This document shows, piece by piece, positions 44,455 through 51,914 of a DNA stretch of 53,335 bases. Within the stretch, counting starts at the first letter, position 1. Each line of letters opens with the position of its first letter. The DNA is from JBNJEL01 sp051745835. Lineage in GTDB: Bacteria > Bacillota > Halanaerobiia > Halobacteroidales > Acetohalobiaceae. Position numbers and translations under genes: made by a program. The stretch covers positions 1-53,335 of the forward strand of contig JBNJEL010000001.1 in assembly GCA_051745835.1 (NCBI GenBank). Reading direction: 5' to 3'. The notes beneath the pieces are model-generated. The model did no database searches, was not told where the DNA came from, and saw only the letters and a list, made by a program, of their open reading frames with translations.

Positions 44455-45234
44455 TTATTCAGCATCTTCAGTTTCACTTACTTCAGTCTGCGCTTCTGAT
44501 TCTTCTTCATCAGCTTCTTCACTCTGATTTTCAGCTACTTCTGCTTGCTGAGTCCCCTGCTTACCTTCTAATACTGCATCAGCCATAATTCCAGTTAATA
44601 ACTTTACAGCTCGAATAGCATCATCGTTACCAGGGATAACATAATCTATTAAATCCGGATCACAATTAGTATCCACAATTGCTATTATTGGAATTCCTAA
44701 CTTATTAGCCTCAGCAACAGCAATCTCTTCACGACGCGGATCAGCTACAAAGAGTGCATCAGGAAGACCATCCATATCTCTAATTCCACCTAAGAATCGA
44801 ACTAACTTATCCTTCTCGCGTTTAAGCTCCATTACTTCTTTCTTAGGTAAAACTTCAAAGAGACCATCTTCTTTCATCTGTTCTAGCTCTTCTAAACGAT
44901 CAATCCGCTTACTAATTGTCTGGTAATTAGTTAACATCCCGCCTAACCATCTCTGATTTACATACGGCATGCCACATCTCTTTGCTTCACGCTCAATAGT
45001 CTCTTGAGCTTGTTTCTTAGTAGAAGCAAATAAGATCTCTTTACCATCACTAGCTAAGTCACGTACAAAATTATACGCTTCTTCAGCTAAATCAACTGTC
45101 TGCTGTAAGTCAATAATGTAAATCCCATTTCTTTCAGTAAAGATATAGGATTTCATCTTAGGATTCCAACGTCTTGTCTTATGTCCAAAATGAACACCTG
45201 ATTCTAACATCTCTTTCATAGTTACAACAGGCAC
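44455..45234 (-). CDS. rpsB: 30S ribosomal protein S2
   Basis: A 259-aa small-subunit protein. Family sequences: MLESGVHFGHKTRRWNPKM, IIDLQQTVDLAEEAY, VNQRWLGGMLTN and ALFVADPRREEIAVAEANKLGIP. The last 35 residues are a highly acidic, disordered tail (Glu/Asp/Ser/Thr), a feature seen in halophile proteins. Start GTG at 45234 has AGGAGG 8 bases before it and gives the usual short N-terminus. It is the first gene of a new transcription unit with its own promoter and structured leader. Confidence 0.97.
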   Translation of the reverse strand: MPVVTMKEMLESGVHFGHKTRRWNPKMKSYIFTERNGIYIIDLQQTVDLAEEAYNFVRDLASDGKEILFASTKKQAQETIEREAKRCGMPYVNQRWLGGMLTNYQTISKRIDRLEELEQMKEDGLFEVLPKKEVMELKREKDKLVRFLGGIRDMDGLPDALFVADPRREEIAVAEANKLGIPIIAIVDTNCDPDLIDYVIPGNDDAIRAVKLLTGIMADAVLEGKQGTQQAEVAENQSEEADEEESEAQTEVSETEDAE

Positions 45235-45265
45235 TGCCAACACCTCCTCTCTGGTTTTAGACCTC

Positions 45266-45334
45266 CACTCTCCTCAACTTTCTATTAAACCAGCTCTAAA
45301 TAAAAACTGGCACCCTAATAGAAATCAGAGAGTG
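45266..45334 (-). promoter_or_regulatory. Structured rpsB leader (candidate S2 autoregulatory element)
   Basis: Nested helices in the rpsB 5' leader: CACTCTC/GAGAGTG (45328-45334 with 45266-45272), CTATTA/TAATAG (45316-45321 with 45282-45287) and CCAG/CTGG (45307-45310 with 45290-45293). They form one long irregular hairpin upstream of the ribosome binding site. S2 represses its own operon through leader RNA in other bacteria; the role here is inferred. Confidence 0.5.
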
Positions 45335-45368
45335 TGTGTGATTAAGTTTGTCAACAAAGTCAATAGCT

Positions 45369-45397
45369 AGTATAACATAGATTGCTACTAATATCAA
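45369..45397 (-). promoter_or_regulatory. Sigma-A promoter of rpsB
   Basis: TTGATA (-35, 45392-45397), 17-base spacer, TATACT (-10, 45369-45374), immediately after the flagellar operon terminator. Confidence 0.82.
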
Positions 45398-45415
45398 TAT
45401 CTTTTCACAAAATAA

Positions 45416-45464
45416 AGTCGGTTAATTAATCATCACTACAAACTTAAATGATTAATCACCGACT
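45416..45464 (-). terminator. Terminator of the flagellar/chemotaxis operon
   Basis: A 16-bp stem with a small bulge (arms 45416-45433 and 45448-45464, 14-base loop) followed on the minus strand by TTATTTTG. It overlaps the last codons of the MltG-like gene and separates the motility operon from rpsB. Confidence 0.85.
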
Positions 45465-45977
45465 CCTAGAACCAGTAATACGAATTAATATTTTCTCCAC
45501 CGGAGTATTAGTTTGAAATTCATACTTACCCGCTAATAAGTTATTCTCCATTCCAGCTCGATTAATAAATTCGAGTAGCGCCTTCTTATCTTCAATAATT
45601 CCAGCTTGATGTAAAGAATCAACTACATCTTCTGCTGTAGCTCCTTGACTAATCTGTAGTGTAATAATCTCCACTTGATCGGACTGATTCTCCTTAGCTG
45701 GTAGAGACTGGGGTTGATTGGCTAACTCTAATCCTACTCGCTTGATCTCTTCTTTAATTTCATCAGAAGTTAGATTATCAGGAAATCTCATTCCTAACTC
45801 TTTAGCTTGGCTAGTTACTTCTGCTTGACTTAATTTCTTATCTTGTTGCTTACTTGACTGCTGCTTGTTAGAAGCTGTTGATTCTTTAAAATCCAAACTT
45901 AACTCCTCACTAGCCACTAAAGTTAAGCCAATTACTACTAATATAACTCCTAAAATCAATAATATCTTTCTAGTCAA
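45456..45977 (-). CDS. MltG-like membrane protein without the catalytic domain
   Basis: A 173-aa protein with one N-terminal membrane helix (about residues 4-23), a Lys/Gln-rich linker and a C-terminal domain (about 105-170) like the N-terminal LysM-like part of MltG/YceG (QISQGATAEDVVDSLHQAGII...NLLAGKYEFQTNTP). The lytic transglycosylase domain of MltG is absent, so it is probably a wall-binding or regulatory protein rather than an enzyme. The start is TTG at 45977, directly after the stop of the SwrB-like gene. It is the last gene of the motility operon, which may tie it to flagellar passage through the wall. Confidence 0.78.
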   Translation of the reverse strand: MTRKILLILGVILVVIGLTLVASEELSLDFKESTASNKQQSSKQQDKKLSQAEVTSQAKELGMRFPDNLTSDEIKEEIKRVGLELANQPQSLPAKENQSDQVEIITLQISQGATAEDVVDSLHQAGIIEDKKALLEFINRAGMENNLLAGKYEFQTNTPVEKILIRITGSRSR

Positions 45978-46523
45978 TTAACCTTCACCTCTATTAGTTA
46001 ATTTACAGATTAATTCCACTTCTCGCTGACCTAAATTCAATCTTTGAGCAATCTGATCATAATTAAGCCCTGAATTCAATAATTTATTGACTTGCTGATG
46101 CTTATCAACCGCTTCATTAATTTTATCTTTAGTAGCACTCTGTTGATCTTTTCTATCTTCTACCTGCTGCAAACTTGGATCTTGGGTTAACTCTTTAGCA
46201 TCTGCACTAGAGTAATTCTCTAACTTCTTGGCTAATTTAGCTTCTAATGTATTAGAAAAATCATTACTTTGTTCTGTTCTTTGTTGTTGAACTAACTGCT
46301 GTTCGCTTCTCTGCTGCAAAGTAGATTTAGACTGTTGTTGAGTAATTAATTCTTCCCCTTCTTCTAGCCCAGCTAAAGCTCCATTTAATTTATCTAATAA
46401 TCTATTCAATCTTACTTCTCTCTTTCTTAATTCATTACCAATTAGCTTCTCCTGTCGATAAGCTAACCATAAAGATAAAGCAATAAATATAACTCCTACT
46501 GCTATAATTACAATCTCTAACAT
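45978..46523 (-). CDS. SwrB-like membrane protein
   Basis: A 181-aa protein with an N-terminal membrane helix (about residues 2-20), a Gln/Glu-rich coiled-coil middle (about 25-140) and a C-terminal helix-turn-helix-like motif (LNSGLNYDQIAQRLNLGQREVELICKL). Layout and position between the motility sigma factor and rpsB match Bacillus SwrB (YlxL), which promotes flagellar type III export assembly. Sequence similarity outside the ends cannot be judged by eye. ATG at 46523 is preceded by GGTGG at 4 bases; a GTG four codons upstream is an alternative start. Confidence 0.72.
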   Translation of the reverse strand: MLEIVIIAVGVIFIALSLWLAYRQEKLIGNELRKREVRLNRLLDKLNGALAGLEEGEELITQQQSKSTLQQRSEQQLVQQQRTEQSNDFSNTLEAKLAKKLENYSSADAKELTQDPSLQQVEDRKDQQSATKDKINEAVDKHQQVNKLLNSGLNYDQIAQRLNLGQREVELICKLTNRGEG

Positions 46524-46541
46524 TTTACCACCCACATCTAT

Positions 46542-46844
46542 TTATGCTTTAATATCAATATGTTTTCCCTTATTAGGATCTTGACTAGAATTACTATTCT
46601 CCTCTTTTTCTCTTTCATCTGATAGCTGTTGATTATTATCATCTCGTTCTTTCTTATCATCAACATTTTTTTGAGTTGTCTCTTCAGATTCATTAACCTG
46701 TTGATCTTGTTTGACACTTTGTTGCTGTAACTGATTAACTAATTCTTGTTGCTCTGCTTGAGCTTGCTGATTTCTAACCTGCTGAATTTTGCCAGTTTCA
46801 AAAGAACGCGGTATTTGAGTATGGGGATTAATAAACTCTCCCAC
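46542..46844 (-). CDS. Gln-rich hydrophilic protein of unknown function in the motility operon
   Basis: A 100-aa protein with a short ordered-looking N-terminus (INPHTQIPRSFETGKIQQV) followed by a long Gln/Glu/Asn/Lys-rich, probably coiled-coil and disordered region. No membrane segment or catalytic motif. I recall similar short Gln-rich proteins beside fapA and the motility sigma factor in other clostridia, but cannot verify that. Start GTG at 46844 is 8 bases from GGGGGG. It lies between fapA and the SwrB-like gene, within 20 bp of both, so it is part of the operon. Function unknown; an adaptor in flagellar assembly is one possibility. Confidence 0.72.
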   Translation of the reverse strand: MGEFINPHTQIPRSFETGKIQQVRNQQAQAEQQELVNQLQQQSVKQDQQVNESEETTQKNVDDKKERDDNNQQLSDEREKEENSNSSQDPNKGKHIDIKA

Positions 46845-46863
46845 TTAAATCACCCCCCGCTAA

Positions 46864-48729
46864 TTAAGAGTATGATCCTTTCTTAATCTCACCTTGCTCA
46901 ATATAATAACGTACATTAGTAATCTCTTTAGTTATTCGTTTTACTTCGGTACCAATCGTTAACTCTACTCCACTATATAACTTATCTTTAACCTTAATCT
47001 TTCCGTGTTTTCCCTCTTTTAATCTCTTTTCTAAACTCTCTTTTTCTTCTTTAAGATCTTGAATATTTTTAGAAAGTTGAAATCTAGTTCTTGTCTTTTG
47101 TGAAATAGTATTATTAATCTTATCAGGCACTTCACCTTTTTCTTCTTTAATCTTTTTAAGATACTTAATTGTCTTCAAAACTTCATCTAACTCCTGCTGG
47201 TAATCTTCTAATTCACTCTTAAGTTGATTATATTCATCCCTTAATTCTGGAGTAACTCCTACAAATAATTTAGTAGTCGTTCCTAAATTAGATCCTACTA
47301 CCTTCGCATCAATCTCTTTACCTGCTCTAACCATCCCGCCTACAACCAAGCCTTTATTCTCTACAATAACCTCACTAGCTGCATCAATATCACTATGCAT
47401 AATTGCTTCAGCAACAATTAAGTTTTGATCGGTTACTGCTCTACCATTCTCAATAAACTTAACTTTAATATCTCCTTCAGCCTTAATCAATCCTTTATTC
47501 TTACCAACAAAACCATTATTGACTACTATCTCACCGCCTGCTTCCAAATTAGCAGCGTGAACACTACCCTTTACCTGAATATTATTCTTAGCTTTAACTT
47601 CCATACCATCACTTACATCACCTTCTACAACTACCGTACCTACAAAATCAACATTTCCTGTCGATAAATCTACATCTCCTCGCACAGTATGCACTGGTAG
47701 TACAGCTACCTTATTACCATTATATAGCACTTCACCCTCTATCTCTGATTTTAAAGTTAAATCATCAGAGCTCAAATCAGTATTCTTGCCGCCGGGTATA
47801 CTCTTATCCTCAGGTGGAGCAGGTTCGATTACCTCACCGGTTACTTTCTGTCCCGGCTCTCCTTCTTCAGGAGGTTTTTTAGTAGCAATTACCTGACCCG
47901 GCTCTACATTGTTAATACGATTTAAGTTCAAAAAATCAACTCGTCCGTCCTCTAATTCTTTAACTTTACGGTCTTTACTCTCAGTATCAAACTTAAAACT
48001 AATCTCAGCTGGATCGCCTGGTGTAGGCTCTCTACCTTCAGCAATTAATATATCTCTAATCTCTTGATCTAAAATTCCTTCTTCATTGATATATGATGCT
48101 AATTTCTCATCTTTAATACCATAAACTACTCCGCTATCCTGTAAAGCACTCTTAATCTCCTCTAAAGTTGCTTCCTTGCCACCTAAAGCTGGAGTAGCTG
48201 ATAAGTAAGCCTCCATCTCATCCTCAGTTATCTCTACTTCTATTTGAGCATCCTCATCTAATTCAGGTTTTCGTTCGGCAATCTTAATCGGTTGATTATA
48301 AATTTCATCAGTAATTGCTTCACTTACCTGATCATAATCTATCTCTTGAATCTTATTAGCTTCTAGTAAGTTTTCAATCTGCGGAACAGAAATTTCATCT
48401 CCAGCTCCCTGAGGAGGAATTAACTTAATAAAGATTCCATCTTCATCAATAATTAATTCTACTTCACCATCGCGTGCTTCTACTTCCTCTTCTGACTCAA
48501 CTTCTTTTTTATCCTCTGTTGTAGATGAATCAGCAGCTTCTTTATCAATTACCGTAACTTGATAAACTTTCTTACTACCTAAGCTCAAAAACCCCTTACT
48601 CTCTTCTAGCAGTTCCAGTTCTAAATCAGACTCACTTAACTTAAAATCCACTTCTGATTGTAACTCTTCTAGTGCCTTAGCCCTAGCTTTGTCCTTTGAC
48701 TTAGCCTCTACTTGTAATTCAGTAGTCAT
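46864..48729 (-). CDS. FapA (DUF342) family protein with N-terminal Jag-like domain
   Basis: A 621-aa cytosolic protein. Residues about 1-65 resemble a Jag_N domain (KDKARAKALEELQ...ESKGFLSLGSKKVYQV). The FapA/DUF342 N-domain follows (about 85-340), then a right-handed beta-helix of repeated GDVSDG/KAKNNIQVKG/EGDIKV units (about 370-490) and a long C-terminal coiled coil (about 495-575). FapA proteins are linked to polar localisation and to signal pathways in other bacteria. Its place between the motility sigma factor and the SwrB-like gene suggests a flagellar or polar role. ATG at 48729 has GGGGGG 6 bases before it. Confidence 0.88.
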   Translation of the reverse strand: MTTELQVEAKSKDKARAKALEELQSEVDFKLSESDLELELLEESKGFLSLGSKKVYQVTVIDKEAADSSTTEDKKEVESEEEVEARDGEVELIIDEDGIFIKLIPPQGAGDEISVPQIENLLEANKIQEIDYDQVSEAITDEIYNQPIKIAERKPELDEDAQIEVEITEDEMEAYLSATPALGGKEATLEEIKSALQDSGVVYGIKDEKLASYINEEGILDQEIRDILIAEGREPTPGDPAEISFKFDTESKDRKVKELEDGRVDFLNLNRINNVEPGQVIATKKPPEEGEPGQKVTGEVIEPAPPEDKSIPGGKNTDLSSDDLTLKSEIEGEVLYNGNKVAVLPVHTVRGDVDLSTGNVDFVGTVVVEGDVSDGMEVKAKNNIQVKGSVHAANLEAGGEIVVNNGFVGKNKGLIKAEGDIKVKFIENGRAVTDQNLIVAEAIMHSDIDAASEVIVENKGLVVGGMVRAGKEIDAKVVGSNLGTTTKLFVGVTPELRDEYNQLKSELEDYQQELDEVLKTIKYLKKIKEEKGEVPDKINNTISQKTRTRFQLSKNIQDLKEEKESLEKRLKEGKHGKIKVKDKLYSGVELTIGTEVKRITKEITNVRYYIEQGEIKKGSYS

Positions 48730-48746
48730 CACCATCCCCCCTTTTA

Positions 48747-49532
48747 TTAGGTTAGCAGTTCCTCTTTTTTACGACTTAAGTAGCCTCTTAATCTATAGAT
48801 AGCTTTAGTATGTATCTGTGATATACGAGCTGTAGTCACTTCCAAAACTTCACTAATTTCAGTTAAATTCAAGCCTTCATAGTAATATAAAGTTATAACC
48901 TTTCGCTCTTGCTCTTTTAAATTTTCGATAGCATTACCTAAAATCTCTTTCATCTGTTGATACTGAAACTTCTGATCTGGATTAACTGCATCATCATCAG
49001 CTACTACATCACCTAAAATTATCCCATCTGACTGACTACCACTAATAAAGCTATCTAAAGAGGTAGTCTGTGGAATATTGACCTGTGACAGAAGATTGTT
49101 ATACTCTGCTAAGTCCAAATCCATCTCTTCACTTAATTCTTCATCAGTTGGCATTCGTCCTAACTGTTGAGCTAATTTAGAACTTGTTTGAGCTACCCGC
49201 TTTGCTTTACGACGTACAGAAGTAGGTACCCAATCTAACTTCCTAATTTGATCAATTATACTCCCCCTAATACGAGAGATGGCATAAGTAGAAAATTTAA
49301 TTCCTCGTCTATGATCGAAACGTTCTATAGCATCAATTAAGCCAATTATCCCGTAATTCTCTAAATCTTCAAACTCAAATTGATCGGGTAAATTAATACT
49401 TACTCTATTAACTACATACTTCACTAAGGGAATAAAGCGCAAAATTAACTCCTCTTTAGCCTGCTGGCTATTATTCTCTTTAAACTCTACCCATAACTCT
49501 TCCTCACTTAATTGACTATTAGACTTTGCTAT
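48747..49532 (-). CDS. sigD: Motility sigma factor (SigD/FliA/WhiG family) with apparent AUA start
   Basis: A sigma-28 family factor of about 261 aa directing flagellar and chemotaxis genes. Region 2 (FEFEDLENYGIIGLIDAIERF, FSTYAISRIRGSIIDQIRK), region 3 (RKAKRVAQTSSKLAQQLGR) and region 4 (GLNLTEISEVLEVTTARISQIH) are complete. The first canonical start is TTG at 49442, which would remove the conserved N-terminal part. The frame is open 30 codons further up and reads LSEEELWVEFKENNSQQAK, as expected for the family, beginning with ATA (49530-49532) 5 bases after GGAGGGG. An in-frame TAA lies just upstream, so no ATG, GTG or TTG is available. An internal GAGGAG does precede the TTG, so a short second form cannot be excluded. 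Confidence 0.9.
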   Translation of the reverse strand: MAKSNSQLSEEELWVEFKENNSQQAKEELILRFIPLVKYVVNRVSINLPDQFEFEDLENYGIIGLIDAIERFDHRRGIKFSTYAISRIRGSIIDQIRKLDWVPTSVRRKAKRVAQTSSKLAQQLGRMPTDEELSEEMDLDLAEYNNLLSQVNIPQTTSLDSFISGSQSDGIILGDVVADDDAVNPDQKFQYQQMKEILGNAIENLKEQERKVITLYYYEGLNLTEISEVLEVTTARISQIHTKAIYRLRGYLSRKKEELLT

Positions 49533-49544
49533 CTTTACCCCTCC
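49530..49544 (-). promoter_or_regulatory. Shine-Dalgarno and AUA start of the motility sigma gene
   Basis: GGAGGGG (49538-49544), spacer TAAAG, then ATA (49530-49532). Layout equals that of frr and tsf. The in-frame TAA (49545-49547) and the absence of other start codons up to 49442 make ATA the best-placed initiation codon. Confidence 0.55.
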
Positions 49545-49552
49545 TTAATTAT

Positions 49553-49999
49553 TTATTCTTTTTGCATCGTCTCTACCATGTTAGCTAACTTCTCCGGATC
49601 TTGTTCTGCTAGCTCTTCTAACTCCTGTTGTTCATCATAATCTACCTCTTCTAAATCTAACGGTTCAAACTCTTGAGCTGCTTCATCCTTATTCTCATTA
49701 CTTTCGTTTTGTTCTGCTGGATGGTCCATCTCTTCTGTAGTACTATACTGTTGAGCAGCTGTCTGCTTAGAAACAGAATTAATCTCCTCTTTAGCTGTAG
49801 AATTATTCTTGCTAACACTAACTTGAGTTACAATCAAGTAACCAACTCCTCCACCTAATAGAGCAAAGAGAATAGTAGCCAATAGACTACGCATCACAAT
49901 CACTAATAATGATAAACCTTCTACAATCGTAATAATCCCTACTAACAAACATGCAACTAGCGCAAAGAAACTAGCTAATATCTTTGGTAAGTCTTCCAC
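49553..49999 (-). CDS. Membrane protein of unknown function between cheD and sigD
   Basis: A 148-aa protein. Two hydrophobic helices near the N-terminus (about residues 6-28 and 32-58, the second ending in a Gly-rich GGGVGYLIV) are followed by a Ser/Thr-rich linker and a strongly acidic C-terminal tail (about 95-140, many Glu and Asp), ending DPEKLANMVETMQKE. I do not recognise the family; the DPEKLANMV end resembles the C-terminal tail of FliF, which binds FliG, but that is only a visual likeness. Start GTG at 49999 has AGGAG 9 bases before it. Tight spacing to cheD and sigD places it in the motility operon. Confidence 0.75.
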   Translation of the reverse strand: MEDLPKILASFFALVACLLVGIITIVEGLSLLVIVMRSLLATILFALLGGGVGYLIVTQVSVSKNNSTAKEEINSVSKQTAAQQYSTTEEMDHPAEQNESNENKDEAAQEFEPLDLEEVDYDEQQELEELAEQDPEKLANMVETMQKE

Positions 50000-50014
50000 T
50001 GCCAACAACTCCTT

Positions 50015-50497
50015 TTAGAGCTCATGATCCTTACCCTTGACTGTCTTAATTAAGACCCGACCATCTTCTAAATAAAATTCCATCGTCCGACCGTAATCTT
50101 TACCTACATCTTCAGCCAATAATTTAATATTCTTATCTGCTAAAATCTCTTTAACTGCTTTAGCATTCCGCTTACCAATCTGCATATTAGAATTTGAACT
50201 ATCAAAGTTAAACATCTGTGCTCCACCAGCTATCTTAGCCTTTAACCTTCGATTATTAGCTCCTGCCTGACGTAATTTATCTAATAACAGTTCAATTGCA
50301 GTATCAGCATACTTAGCAGGATTATTATTTTTCCGCTTCCCCGGGACTTCTGGTAACATAATATGAGCTAAACCACCAATTTGGGAATTACTATCATATA
50401 AAGCTACCCCCACACAAGAACCTAATCCCGAAGTAATTAAAACTGCATCACCTTGACCAACATTCAAATCCGCCATTTTAACTCTGATTTTCTTCAT
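50015..50497 (-). CDS. cheD: Chemoreceptor glutamine deamidase CheD
   Basis: A 160-aa cytosolic enzyme that deamidates glutamines in chemoreceptors and binds CheC. Catalytic C28 (SGLGSCVGVALYD) and H45 (GGLAHIMLP) are both present, with the C-terminal KIAGGAQMF and IGKRNAKAVKEIL blocks. The ATG overlaps the TGA of cheC (ATGA), so translation is coupled, which suits the CheC-CheD complex. Confidence 0.97.
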   Translation of the reverse strand: MKKIRVKMADLNVGQGDAVLITSGLGSCVGVALYDSNSQIGGLAHIMLPEVPGKRKNNNPAKYADTAIELLLDKLRQAGANNRRLKAKIAGGAQMFNFDSSNSNMQIGKRNAKAVKEILADKNIKLLAEDVGKDYGRTMEFYLEDGRVLIKTVKGKDHEL

Positions 50498-51129
50498 ATT
50501 TGACCAACCCCAAGTTTGGTCAAGACTTTATTTAATGATTCAGGAGTAGGAATATAGAAGAAGTTACCTTCAATCTTATCGTCCCCGTCCCAAAACTCAG
50601 TTTCAACTACTAATGCATAATCACCAATATAGCCTACCTGTAAAAAAGCTACTTCCAAAATAGCTCCTGCCATATCAAAAGCTAAACCAGGAACGGAAGG
50701 TACAGGTGTTAAATCAGTCATCCGACTTAACGCATTTAAGTAAGAGTTAGTCAAAATATTACCAATCTCTTTTAAAGTTGACTCCTGAATCTGTTGCGAC
50801 TTATCAGATCCCTTTAGTTGCTGATCTATTAACATATTAACTAACCTATCAGCACACTCTTCATCTAAGGCAAACAAGATCTTTCCCGGTGTATCGCCCA
50901 TTACTTCTACTAATATTCCTGCTATTATATTCTCTGCTCCTCCTAATATTTCAGGTACTTCATTCAGTGGTAAGATATCAACTTTAGGTACTCCCATCTC
51001 AACTCTTTGGTCTAACATCTGTGAAAGAGCAGTAGCAGCATTTCCTGCTCCAATATTAGCTATCTCTTTGAGAGCATCCAACTGTAATGGAGAAAGATCT
51101 GTTAAATCTGACTGTTGATCAGCTGTCAT
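50494..51129 (-). CDS. cheC: CheY-P phosphatase CheC
   Basis: A 211-aa CYX-family phosphatase. Both phosphatase helices are present: LKEIANIGAGNAATALS near residue 20 and LKEIGNILTNSYLNALS near residue 120, so both active sites look intact. It removes phosphate from CheY-P and is stimulated by CheD in the Bacillus type of adaptation. GGAGGG lies about 9 bases before ATG; it is 76 bp after the PilZ gene and overlaps cheD by 4 bp. Confidence 0.96.
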   Translation of the reverse strand: MTADQQSDLTDLSPLQLDALKEIANIGAGNAATALSQMLDQRVEMGVPKVDILPLNEVPEILGGAENIIAGILVEVMGDTPGKILFALDEECADRLVNMLIDQQLKGSDKSQQIQESTLKEIGNILTNSYLNALSRMTDLTPVPSVPGLAFDMAGAILEVAFLQVGYIGDYALVVETEFWDGDDKIEGNFFYIPTPESLNKVLTKLGVGQI

Positions 51130-51205
51130 ATTGATATTCCCTCCTTGAGTATACTTCTTCTATAGAGTGAGTATTTAATCTAGTAATTATATAATTCAAG
51201 ATAGA

Positions 51206-51895
51206 TTATAAAAGACCTTTTTTGTGTAGTTCTAACTGTTTTTGAAGTACCCATTGTACAAGCTCATCCTGTTCAGATGAAGAAAGATTAACAAACTTTA
51301 AACCCAAGCCTATCTTATCATTGTGATTAGATAATTTCTCCATCCGTATTACCTTACCAATTACAGACTCAAAACTTAACTTTTCAATCTTTAATTTAAC
51401 TTCAACAAATGAACCAGTAGCAATAAATTCTCGAACTGCTAATAATATTCCTCCACCACTAATATCCTTAGTAAAAGCTGACCGAAAAGCCTCCTGCTCT
51501 TCTTCATTATAATCAAAATTATTATTATCATCTAAATCTAGTTCGCGAAAATCTACCTCTTTTCTTACTGGAATTCGAACAAAATTTCTACGTTGAATCT
51601 TATTAAATTGATTAGGATAAGATAACTTACAAGTAGCTACATTATCTTCAAACTGTCGAGAATTTATCTTAGTCTCAAATTTATACTTTGCAGTTTCATC
51701 ACTAAAAGTAACACTAACTTTACTGCCTACTGTCAGTGGAACTACACTTTCTTCTTTAATCGGTAGTGTAATTGTAATCTGTTCTTCGTCTAAATCAGTA
51801 ACTCGACAGACATACTCTCCTTCATAAGCTCCTGATTTAACTTCTAATTCCACTAATTGATTAATATCTAACTTTAGATCATCTATGTCAACCAT
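51206..51895 (-). CDS. YcgR/YpfA-type PilZ c-di-GMP effector
   Basis: A 229-aa protein with an N-terminal YcgR-N flagellar-brake domain (about 1-100) and a C-terminal PilZ domain (about 105-225). The c-di-GMP site is intact: RRNFVR (RxxxR) and DISGGG (DxSxxG). Such proteins slow the flagellar motor when c-di-GMP rises. Two ATGs in a row follow GGAGG; the second (51895) has the better 7-base spacing. Its presence in the motility operon gives the two HD-GYP proteins at the other end of the window a plausible target. Confidence 0.93.
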   Translation of the reverse strand: MVDIDDLKLDINQLVELEVKSGAYEGEYVCRVTDLDEEQITITLPIKEESVVPLTVGSKVSVTFSDETAKYKFETKINSRQFEDNVATCKLSYPNQFNKIQRRNFVRIPVRKEVDFRELDLDDNNNFDYNEEEQEAFRSAFTKDISGGGILLAVREFIATGSFVEVKLKIEKLSFESVIGKVIRMEKLSNHNDKIGLGLKFVNLSSSEQDELVQWVLQKQLELHKKGLL

Positions 51896-51914
51896 CATCT
51901 TACCTCCTTACCAC

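Noticed and set aside
48747..49442. Motility sigma gene starting at TTG 49442 as the only product
   Set aside because: This would delete conserved N-terminal sigma sequence encoded just upstream in frame; kept only as a possible second form because GAGGAG precedes it.
49440..49550. Frameshift or pseudogene explanation for the missing ATG in the sigma gene
   Set aside because: The upstream frame reads continuously as family-like protein up to a well-placed Shine-Dalgarno; no nearby ATG in another frame would give a better N-terminus. A single-base sequence error at the start codon cannot be ruled out without reads.
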